DNA from: Exophiala sp. HKRS030
Lineage: Eukaryota > Ascomycota > Eurotiomycetes > Chaetothyriales > Herpotrichiellaceae
Direction: 5' to 3'
DNA: 64,000 nt
Assembly (NCBI GenBank): GCA_023897205.1
Contig: JAHWDD010000006.1
Coordinates: 1,426,001-1,490,000, forward strand
Shown here: in pieces, positions 34,396-43,178 of the stretch
Layout: each line of letters opens with the position of its first letter
How positions within the stretch are numbered: position 1 is the first letter of the stretch
The notes under the pieces: model-generated
Database searches by the model: none
Told to the model about the DNA's origin: nothing
What the model saw: only the letters and a program-made list of their open reading frames with translations
Position numbers and translations under genes: made by a program

Positions 34396-35220
34396 CTCTG
34401 GCTAAAGATTGGAGAGGATTAAAGAGCAGACCACCTTTAGCAAGACATGCATAGATTATGATTAATGCTCTTGCTAAGTGTGAAGGCAATACACTTGTAG
34501 AGGATGTGGTTGCGTTGACAAAGGAAATTCTGACAAATGCCTGGCACTTAGGGAGCAGAATATGGGCGGTACCCGCTCAACTAAGGCTACTGCCTATGAG
34601 CTGTTTGGTGCCCCAGATTTACTAGGATTAAAGGGGGAATGCGGGGTTTCCAGACTGGAAACTCCGGGGTGGAATCCTCATCCTCGGATCCCACAATCAT
34701 CCCGGGCCGAAGGGTGTTATGAGTCAGAGTGAGAGAGTGATCGAGTCAGGAATTATCGCTCTTCGCTGGGCTGAAGACTACGAGCAATATTACCGTCACG
34801 CATTGTGGAAGTTTTCCGACTCGCAGAGCTCATCCTGATACGCCCCACATAGACAGTCAATCTTTGGCATCGTGTTGCCCGCTCACCCAACCCATCAATC
34901 TCGGGAACAGGGATTATATTATCAAGTCAACAATTTCTAGTCAGAAATTTCTTAGTAGTCCCTTTCGCATTGGTAGCAATCGGAATCCCTTTAGCCAATG
35001 CCTTTCACTGGTCATTTGCTACTGGCAAGCTGCGTCCCATAAGTGGTTGCCCTCGGCAAGACCTAGTCCCAAGGACCCCAAGATGGACCGTGATTTGTGG
35101 TGTCTACGCGTATGCCGAGGTTTTTGGATCCAGCATAGAACAAAATACTTATCAGAACACTTCGATAAATGAGTTGCTTCGAACCTTCACTGTTGTTCCT
35201 CCTTCGACTTCAAGACAGTC
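34396..35220. promoter_or_regulatory. Divergent promoter, bZIP regulator / BVMO 2
   Basis: An 825-bp region between two divergent ATGs. It carries a perfect inverted repeat at 34646-34662 (separate entry). No clear TATA box was found. Confidence 0.5.
34646..34662. promoter_or_regulatory. Perfect 17-bp palindrome GTTTCCAG-A-CTGGAAAC
   Basis: Two exact 8-base arms around one central base, 266 bp upstream of the bZIP-DUF3425 start and 559 bp upstream of BVMO 2. Symmetry of this length suits a dimeric DNA-binding protein. I did not find a second copy in the other promoters of the cluster by eye. Confidence 0.45.
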
Positions 35221-36987
35221 ATGCCGCTCCTTCAGGATGCACCGTATACATTTGATGATGTTCCAGATTACCCACAATGCAGTCCTCAACCTTTGAAAAT
35301 AATCCACGTCGGGGCTGGTGCATCAGGACTTCTCTTTGCCCACAAGGCTGAAAAGGCTCTCTCAAATTACGAGCTGACCTGCTACGAAAAGAACCCAGTC
35401 ATAGGCGGCACATGGTACGAGAACCAGTATCCGGGTTGTGCTTGTGACATTCCCGCACACACGTACACGTTTCCATTCGAGCCCAACCCCGAATGGAGCG
35501 GGTACTATAGTTACAGCGATGAAATTCAAAATTATATGCTTGCGTTTGCAAAGAAATACGACCTGGACAAGTACGTCCAATTAAACACCGAAGTCATGTC
35601 GGCGGCATGGGATGAGCAGAATGGTCTTTGGAATGTACATATCCAACGAAAGGACGGCAGCACTTTTGTCGACACATGCAATGTAATCGTCAACGGGGCC
35701 GGAGTGGTCAACAAGTGGAAGTGGCCAGCGATCGAAGGTCTTCATGATTTCAAGGGCATTCTAGCCCACTCTGCAGACTGGGACACAACGCTCGATTTCA
35801 AAGACAAGACCATTGCCATAATCGGTACAGGGTCGAGTTCGGTACAAATGGTACCTCAGTTGTCTGCTGCTGGACACCACGTCACAGTCTTCATGCGCAA
35901 CAAAACCTACATCGGTCCTCAATTAGGCAGCAACGTCTCCAACAAGGAGGCCGACCCTGAAGCGATGGAGCCTCACGCGGCTGGAAAACACAAGTACACT
36001 GAGAAGGAGAAGCTGCGGTTTCGAGACGATCCAGAATATCATCTTCGTTATCGGCGTGCTCTGGAGCGATCCGTCGTGTCTGGCTTCAAAATGTTTTACC
36101 GAGGTTCAGATCTCAATATAATGGCTAAAAAGGCCATGCAGGAATCCATGGCCGAAAGACTAGGCGACCGCGAAGACTTGAAGGAACATCTTATCCCAGA
36201 CTGGAGCCCTGGATGTCGTCGACTAACGCCGGGTGAGGGGTATCTCGAGGCACTCCGAGCAGAGAATGTGACATGTGTCTTTGACGAGATCAGCAAAATT
36301 GTCCCAGACGGCGTGGTGACCAGTACCGGGGAAAGATACAAAGTGGAAATGCTGGCTTGCGCCACTGGTTTTCATGTCCAATTTTTGCCACATTTCAAGA
36401 TCACAGGTCTCGACGGACAGGTCATGCAAGATCAATCCAAACCGAACGTTTACGCCTCAATCGCCGCGCCTGGATTCCCCAATTACTTCGTGGTCAACGG
36501 GCCTAGAGGGAACTGGGGCCAGGGATGTGCATTGCCCAGCCACGAGGTACAAGTTGACTACATCCTGAAATGTTGTCGCAAGTTACAAGAGGATCAAATC
36601 CGAAGTATGGTACCGCGGGAAGATGTCACAACACAGTTGAACTTGTACATGGACACATGGCACTCCAAGCACAGCGTGTGGGCTGAGGAATGTAAGAGTT
36701 GGTACAAAGTATGAGATTCCTCCTTAAACACCGATCTTCTTTTCTGACCGAGATAGGACAATGAACCAAATGGTCGCGTGTACATCTGGCCAGGCAGTCT
36801 TTTCCATCACCTCAAATTCCTGAAGCATCCGCGGTACGAGCATTACGACATCAAGTATAAAGATCCTGGGAATATCTTCAAATTCCTTGGGAACGGCCTT
36901 ACAATCACTGAGGGAAAGTACAGCCGAGACGATTTACCAATCCCATACATCCGAAACAACGAGGATGAAGAATGGGATATTGAATGA
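35221..36987 (+). CDS. Baeyer-Villiger monooxygenase 2 (flavin-dependent)
   Basis: Two exons (35221-36708 and 36757-36987; 48-bp intron) give 572 residues. FAD motif GAGASG at 31-36, IGGTWYENQYPG around 61-72, a complete BVMO fingerprint FKGILAHSADWD at 177-188, and a second nucleotide motif GTGSSS at 202-207, whose last glycine is replaced by serine. ATGFHVQF occurs in the C-terminal half. It shares the fold and many segments with BVMO 1 (for example YIWPGSL against AIWPGSL near the end), but the exon structure differs sharply (one intron against six). The pair therefore arose by old divergence or separate recruitment, not recent duplication. It probably oxidises a ketone to an ester or lactone with NADPH and O2. 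Confidence 0.93.
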
Positions 36988-37347
36988 ATCTATATTTTCT
37001 TGACATACAAACATTGGCGCAGCTTTCTCCCCATCAGTTTTTGAGTATGAGAGATATAGAAGTGTTCTGGCCATGGGCATTAAGGCACCACTACTTTCGT
37101 AGATAGCTATATGAATAGCAATTCCCGTCAGTCTTGAAGAATGTGTCTTTGTGCCAATCGATCTATATCTTCCACGTTCATGTCCTCGACTCCCTGGCCA
37201 CACGGCGCCAAGACAAACAATGCCTGAAGAGCAATGGCGACACGCAGAAGGGCTGAAACATTGCGAGGGGATAAATGATTGAATTCTAAACCGTCCAGGA
37301 TCAAACGCTTGTGTTGAATTCAATATGCCAGCGTTTATCTCAGCGTC
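36988..37347. other. Gap between convergent BVMO 2 and ADH genes
   Basis: 360 bp with short, broken frames only; presumably the two 3' UTRs. Nothing else seen. Confidence 0.4.
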
Positions 37348-38310
37348 TTAAGCATTTGGCCGAGTAAACAGCCTTCCGAGAACGTCGCCATGCTCAAGCC
37401 TCTCCAGGCTCTCAGGGATCTTGGTGAACGGCACCTCCTCAAGTTTCGGGACAATCTCACCCGCCGCAATGAGCTTGAGTACTTCTTGATATTCATCCTT
37501 CGTCGCACCCCTAGACCCACGCAGGACAAGACTCCGTAGCATGAGGGCGTGCGTCGACATTTCGAAACTTGGAACTCCGATCCCGACCAAGACGACGGTC
37601 CCGCTAGACTTGACCCTCATCATCGCGTCCTGTGTCGTGACCCCAACGCCAGCGAAATCTATCACCACATCCAAGACCACCTCGCTTGGAATATCATTTA
37701 ATTTCTTATAACAACGGTGGGCTCCGAGAGAGGTCGCGTCGGCGAATTTCTTCTCGTCGATGTCTACCCCGTATACCGTCGCCCCCTGAAGGGCCGCTAT
37801 ACGGACGCCATTGAGCCCGAGACCACCAAGGCCTACGATACCGACAGTCGTGGACGCCGCTACCTTGGCTTCGGCGACGACGGCGTGGTAGGCGGTTGAG
37901 ATGGAATCGTTGGCCACGGCCGCCTGGGGAAAATCAACCTCGTCGGGGAGATGGACCAAAGTTCTCGCGGGAACCAGGACCTGCTGCGCGTAGCTCCCGT
38001 CTCTGCCCACGCCGATGATGTGGCTCCAGTCACCACTGTCGGTGGGGATGAGTGCAACACCAACGCGGTCGCCGACTTTAAAATCTGCCACGTCTGGCCC
38101 AATTCCTGCAACTGTACCTGCAGCCTCGTGACCGAGCGTGATGGGACTTTTCCCTAACCATGACCCCTCGCCTTTCAGTGCATGAGCATCAGAGTGACAA
38201 ATGCCTGCCGCTTCGACACGCACAAGTACTTCGTCGCCACTAGTCTCGGGCACAGGCAGGTCGCTCAAGCGAAGGCCTTCTTGGGCAGACTCGAACTGAT
38301 ATGCTTTCAT
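37348..38310 (-). CDS. Zinc-type alcohol dehydrogenase lacking the structural zinc loop
   Basis: A 320-residue single-exon member of the medium-chain dehydrogenase family. The catalytic-zinc residues are seen in AGICHSDAHAL and LGHEAAG; the third ligand position falls in the AVANDSISTAYHAV segment. The cofactor motif GLGGLG lies in a Rossmann strand (VGIVGLGGLGLNG), and an acidic VYGVDIDEKK strand end favours NAD over NADP. After GDRVGV the protein goes almost directly to GRDGSYAQ: the lobe with four cysteines (CGxCxxC...C) that binds structural zinc in typical ADHs is missing, which explains the short length. It should interconvert an alcohol and a ketone or aldehyde. Head-to-head with the LovD/EstB-like hydrolase gene. 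Confidence 0.88.
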   Translation of the reverse strand: MKAYQFESAQEGLRLSDLPVPETSGDEVLVRVEAAGICHSDAHALKGEGSWLGKSPITLGHEAAGTVAGIGPDVADFKVGDRVGVALIPTDSGDWSHIIGVGRDGSYAQQVLVPARTLVHLPDEVDFPQAAVANDSISTAYHAVVAEAKVAASTTVGIVGLGGLGLNGVRIAALQGATVYGVDIDEKKFADATSLGAHRCYKKLNDIPSEVVLDVVIDFAGVGVTTQDAMMRVKSSGTVVLVGIGVPSFEMSTHALMLRSLVLRGSRGATKDEYQEVLKLIAAGEIVPKLEEVPFTKIPESLERLEHGDVLGRLFTRPNA

Positions 38311-38968
38311 CTCTCTTCACGTGCGTCGTCTCTATGTGAATGTCGCTTGCTGTGAAATGCGCTGCGTTCTCGCAAAATAAACAATGATTATCTGGTATAT
38401 TGAAGAATCCAGACGAATGTGGAGATGTAATTCTCACATCTCGAATTTCGGTAATGCTTTTCCCGCTCAAGATCATGTGCACCTCCGGAGCCAATTCATA
38501 AATCTTTCGAATCATTAATATTTCTAAGAAATTCCTTTGTCATTATTGATCCGAGTTTGGCGCTTCCGGAAGTTACTCCGGTCGAAGAGCCCAAAGCTAC
38601 CCAAAGCTGCAGGGGGATTGGGTAACGTCGCAAGGATTTAGGGCCTGTGGAGAACAAACCCGGGGCCATTACGGAGTATTTACCTCCAGATTCCTCCAAG
38701 AACCCCGGTCTCCCTGAATTGCGGAGTATCTCTCTCTCTGTTTGACGCTGGAGAATCTTAGTCAATAATGAAGTGAGAAAACAACCACACACATTTCCGG
38801 CCAGCATACATACAGTACATCCGATATTTCCCTGGCGAAAAATAATACAAATTATACTCACCACAATGCTGGAGGTTGGAGAGCATCAGACGGCTCTGAG
38901 AAAAGTGTTGGAGCCATTCGCCGGACTCCCAAACCTCCGAAAGCCATAGAAGAATTCAGTCTTGGATC
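38311..38968. promoter_or_regulatory. Divergent promoter, ADH / LovD/EstB-like hydrolase
   Basis: A 658-bp region between two divergent ATGs. It holds the palindrome CTTCCGGAAG and a nearby CTCCGG (about 38562-38582), plausible Zn2Cys6-type targets, and one TACGGAGTA copy at 38670-38678 with a near copy (GCGGAGTA) some 50 bp on. Confidence 0.5.
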
Positions 38969-40541
38969 ATGGATTCACTAACCAAGCTGATCGATGAAAG
39001 CACCGACCCGAAGTCGCCAAAATATGTGACCCCTTCGATCGCGGCCATTGCAGTCGGACAAAATGGTATGCTCCTGGACGTGAGGATCATTCGAGTCCAA
39101 GGCTGATTCTTGGCCCCCCAGGAAATATCCTATGGCAACATGCCAGCGGCGTCGGCCACGAAGAAGGCGATCCTCTTAAAATGGACAGCGTCTTCTGGCT
39201 TGGATCTCAATCCAAGTTGATGTGCACTGTGGCGGCACTACAAGCGGTAGAGAGAGGCCTCGTAGGGCTGGATGACGACGTGTCTCATATCCTTCCTGAT
39301 CTGGCAGCACTGGAAGTCTTGGATGGTGGTAAAGATTCAAATGGGGTTCCAACTACGAAGCCGAGGAAGAGCAAAATCTCGCTGAGGTGAGTGTGCCTCG
39401 GAACACGCCATGTCTCATTGGTGGCCTGGACGAGACGTTCAACGAAGACCATAACTAATTATACTGGCCTGTTCTTAGGCTATTGCTATCGCATCAGAGT
39501 GGTGTCGGTTACGAAGTTGCGCCTCCTTCGATTGCTGAATGGTCACAAGCTGTCGGACTCAAGCATGGAATACTGGACTCAGATCAGGTCAGTGGTAGCC
39601 TGCCTCAGAAAACCACATGCCAAATTACCACAGCTAAGACAAGTGATGTCCTTATAGATATCGATCAAGTCGTGCCCTCTGGCCTTTGAGCCTGGAACGG
39701 GCTGGTCTTATGGAGCAGGGATAGACTGGGCTGGAGTGTTGGTACGACTACCCCACCCACGATCTTTTTTCTTTAGACCCAGAAAGGTGATGGAAATGCT
39801 AACATTGGCGTGTTCGTCTGTGTGGTGGAAAAGCTGTCCAGACTTCACAGAAGATCTTTAGAAGACATCTATAAGCAAGGGATATGGGACCCTCTAGGGA
39901 TGACAAAAACGACGTTTAATCCCTCCAAGTACGAAGATGACCTTGTCCAGCTCTACGCCCGGGACGAGAATGGCAAACTCTGCCCGGTACCGGCACCACT
40001 ACCAAAAGAACCTCCTTGTGAAATGGCCGGACACGGGGTCTGGAGCACGGCAACCGACTATGCAAAATTACTCTCCGCGCTGCTGAACAGAGGCGGATCC
40101 ATTCTGAGTCCAGAGTCGGTCGAGGAGATGTTCACAGCACAAGAAGGTCCGAATAACAAGGACCTCATGTCTATCGTTCACGGAGCGGCCAAACGAGTCC
40201 TGGGGCCATTGGTACCGCCACGGTATGCAGTACATCATGGGCTGGCAGGCTTGATCAACGTCGATGGTTTTCCTGGCCGCAGGAGAGCAGGGACGCTGCA
40301 ATGGGGCGGTATGACAAATTTGACCTGGGTAAGTCTTTGTCCTATCTTGGGTCATCAATGCCATCTTTCTGGTCCAACGTCCAGTCTGGGCTAATTTGGG
40401 TTGTTATTGAAATAGTGGATTGATCGAACGAGTGGTATCGCATCAACCATTTTCATGCAACTCCTACCGAACGGTGATGAACTGGGAGTTGATCTTGCCA
40501 TTCGCTATGAGGCGGCAGTTTACATTGCTTTTGGGATCTGA
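38969..40541 (+). CDS. Beta-lactamase-fold serine hydrolase (LovD/EstB-like esterase or acyltransferase)
   Basis: Exons 38969-39065, 39122-39386, 39479-39587, 39658-39741, about 39783 or 39834 to 40328, and 40416-40541; about 390-408 residues. The class C beta-lactamase fold is shown by S-x-x-K (GSQSK, Ser61 and Lys64), a tyrosine in GWSYGAGID (Tyr175) at the spacing seen in LovD-type enzymes, a PLGM segment, a HGVWSTATDYAKLL helix and the late LQWGGMTN motif that replaces KTG. Such proteins are esterases, lactonases or acyltransferases rather than true beta-lactamases. One splice acceptor is unclear: the coding frame should resume at VEKLSR, but no AG precedes it (see findings). No signal peptide. 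In this setting it may cleave an ester made by a BVMO. Confidence 0.82.
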
Positions 40542-41649
40542 TGTTGAATCTGAAAAGACCTGCACAGTTTGAACAGCCCTTTGCACGCGTATCATTCATT
40601 CACCAATGGCCAGTGAAGTCTCCACAACATTTAGGACTCTTATTGGTTTTCTGCCCAAGATTCAATGGTTATATATTTGAAAAGTGAACTTTATACCAAC
40701 AATTCCTCAATCTTACCTGTGGCTTGCCTGGCGTAGTGGCTTCAAACTACTTCCACCGGTCCAAGACCAGCCTGATATTTCGCCAGAGAAGAGGCACTTT
40801 ATCTTGGGTATTCATCTGCCCTGACGCCAGTGGTGCCTCAAATCACTGGTCGGTTCCTAGCATACATGGCCTCTATGTGTGAGTGTCCTAGTTGGGAGAT
40901 AACGTGAAGACACTTCGGAAAAAATCCCCCGCCTGGGATTTCCCTCGGCCTGGCCGGTGACCACCCAGCGTGTGGTTGCCTGCCAGGCTAGAGTTTTGCT
41001 GAGTGAATAAAATCCGGTCTCCTTGTTTTCTTTGCTTTCTTTTTTGGGTAACTCAAGAGATCATATACATAATTTACTAGCACAAGAACCAGAGTGAGCA
41101 GAACAATGCTGGACAATGGTCGAGCCTCCTAGTAACAGGCTAATGCACAATACAAGTGTACACAAGATAGCGGGGGAGTCTTCTCCGGATTGCCAGGCAC
41201 GTACTCTTAAGCACACTTGACTGAAGGTTCAAGTGACCTTCGTTCCAGGATCGCGGCCCGAGGTCCCCAAGATAATTGTCGCTCGGTTTGTCAACTTTGT
41301 ACCTATTCAACGCCCAGACAGGGGGCAAGGTCTAGTTTTGTCACGAAATATGTGTAATGAGGATCATGTAGAAAGCCTGGTGGAACCGTGCCCACATCAC
41401 TACATATTCCATGGAAATGTGAGGATCTTGGTCCGTCAGCAAGGCTCTCCGGATCCAAAGTAGGAAAATCAATCACACAGAAGACTCCGCCAGCATCCAG
41501 GATCCTTGCAGGACGGCATACCTGGGAAGCGACCCTATATCTTGCTTTCTGCGCGCCATTTAGCTATTTAGATATTGGAAACATCGACGCTTGGACTCAA
41601 TATCCAGGGGATAAGCCTCTCCTCTCTGAAAACTCCAAGGACCCTCATA
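40542..41649. other. Intergenic region, 3' flank of hydrolase and SDR promoter
   Basis: About 1.1 kb without a supportable gene. It includes the SDR promoter. Frames on both strands are short and have no domain character. Confidence 0.4.
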
Positions 41650-42447
41650 ATGGCGGCAACAACAATCTCAAAGTCCTTTGTGGTCACAGGCGGAGCAAGT
41701 GGGATCGGCCTCGCCACGGCCGTGAAGCTATTGAGATCGGGGGCGACAGTCCACGTTGTCGACCGTGCTTCGTCCCTTCCACCACAACTCGAAGGAGGCA
41801 ACAAAAAATCAATGTTCTACTACGGATCTGTCGATGTGGCGTCAAGGACATCGGTGCGCGATACATTTAGCAAGATATTCAGCCGCAGTCCCGACATTTA
41901 TGGTCTCGTCAACTCAGCTGGTATCGTGGGCTCAAGTGGCGTCCGTATCGAGAGTGATGAAGCATTTGAACGAACAATGGCTGTAAATGTCCAAGGAACG
42001 TGGAACTGTGCAACCGAATTCCTACGCCATATCGAAACGAATACCACTCCCCAGTCACCCATCAAGGAGGGACGAGCGAGCATCGTCAACATCGGTTCAA
42101 GCGCGACGCTCAAGGGGTTTCCTACTCTGGCCGCCTACTGTGCAAGTAAGCACGCAGTGCTCGGCCTGACCAGAACCTGGGCAGAGGACTTTGCGCCACT
42201 TGGAGTACGTGTCAACTTGATTGCGCCCGGTGGCATCGACACACCACTCACTCGATCCGTGCTGGCGAGGGCAGCGGCAGTTGCCCCTGACGGAGGCAAA
42301 CAGCTTGAAGCACATGCTGCGGCCATGGTCCCGCTGAAAAGAGAAGGCAGGCCAGAGGAGATTGCAGAAGCTATAGTCTTCCTGTTACAAGACACCGCTT
42401 CGTTCATCACCGGCCAAGTTCTTCCGGTCAATGGAGGATACCCTTGA
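41650..42447 (+). CDS. Short-chain dehydrogenase/reductase (classical SDR)
   Basis: A single-exon, 265-residue protein. The ATG at 41650 is chosen because it leads within ten residues into the cofactor motif TGGASGIG (13-20). NSAG (88-91) is the classical NNAG variant. The catalytic triad is Ser150/151 with Tyr163 and Lys167 (YCASK). The C-terminal TGQVLPVNGGYP is typical of the family. The Asp after the second strand (HVVDRAS) suggests preference for NAD(H). It should oxidise a secondary alcohol or reduce a ketone, and could supply or remove the ketone used by the BVMOs. Length and motifs are normal for the family. Confidence 0.92.
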   Translation: MAATTISKSFVVTGGASGIGLATAVKLLRSGATVHVVDRASSLPPQLEGGNKKSMFYYGSVDVASRTSVRDTFSKIFSRSPDIYGLVNSAGIVGSSGVRIESDEAFERTMAVNVQGTWNCATEFLRHIETNTTPQSPIKEGRASIVNIGSSATLKGFPTLAAYCASKHAVLGLTRTWAEDFAPLGVRVNLIAPGGIDTPLTRSVLARAAAVAPDGGKQLEAHAAAMVPLKREGRPEEIAEAIVFLLQDTASFITGQVLPVNGGYP

Positions 42448-43178
42448 GGTGTAAGTAAGAGTCAAGACTGCTTCATCAGTACATAAGACACAGTCGGGAG
42501 ATATTTCTAGGATACTAGGAAGTTCACATCTTCATCCATATAATGCACCTGCATAGTTGTACACGGTGGCAAAACGCACTCCAGTACTTGGACCAATCAC
42601 TTCCAAAACACTCGGACAACCAAACATGGAAGTAGAGTCATTATCTGTCCGAATCTCGGATGCAGAACGCACCTAAGAGATAGACGTAATGTATAGAGTA
42701 TAGATGAATCAGTATATTCTTCGTCACTTGGCTCTGGCATCTGTTAAACCCACCTCCCGAGGCAAGCTGTGGTCACAATTTCGTTACAGATGCAAGCTCG
42801 AAATGAGTGTCGATCTCAAACTTTCCCTTGGGACTTAATGAGTCGTCAGCAAGATTGAAGTCCAAAGGAAGTAGTAGTTGCAACCCAGAGATGAATAGCC
42901 TCATGTAGCTACTGGTAGAGTCTGCCCAAATTTGGTTACCTCTATCCATTGCTGTCCATAGTTCGTGGAGCTCTCACCGAGTCAAAGCAATGTGTATAAC
43001 AATTTCCTTGGTCACGACTTCGATCGTCCCAGCTCGCCCCCAGAAAATCATTTCTCTTCTCCACGGGGCGAAAGTATCCCCCAGGATGACAGTTATGCTA
43101 ACCCGAGACAGGGTAGTTCAACAGAAGAGATATCGTTGTTAAAGAGCCTGGTCGCTGCCTTCAGTTGAGGTCAGCCAA
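42448..43178. other. SDR 3' flank and TRI12 transporter promoter
   Basis: About 730 bp. A plus-strand frame at 42965-43168 reads as a Ser/Pro-rich peptide but starts with GTG, ends before the transporter ATG and has no splice path into it; it is left uncalled. Confidence 0.4.

Noticed and set aside
42965..43168. 67-codon Ser/Pro-rich frame upstream of the TRI12 transporter
   Set aside because: It begins with GTG, ends before the transporter ATG and has no splice path into it; more likely promoter or 5' UTR sequence.
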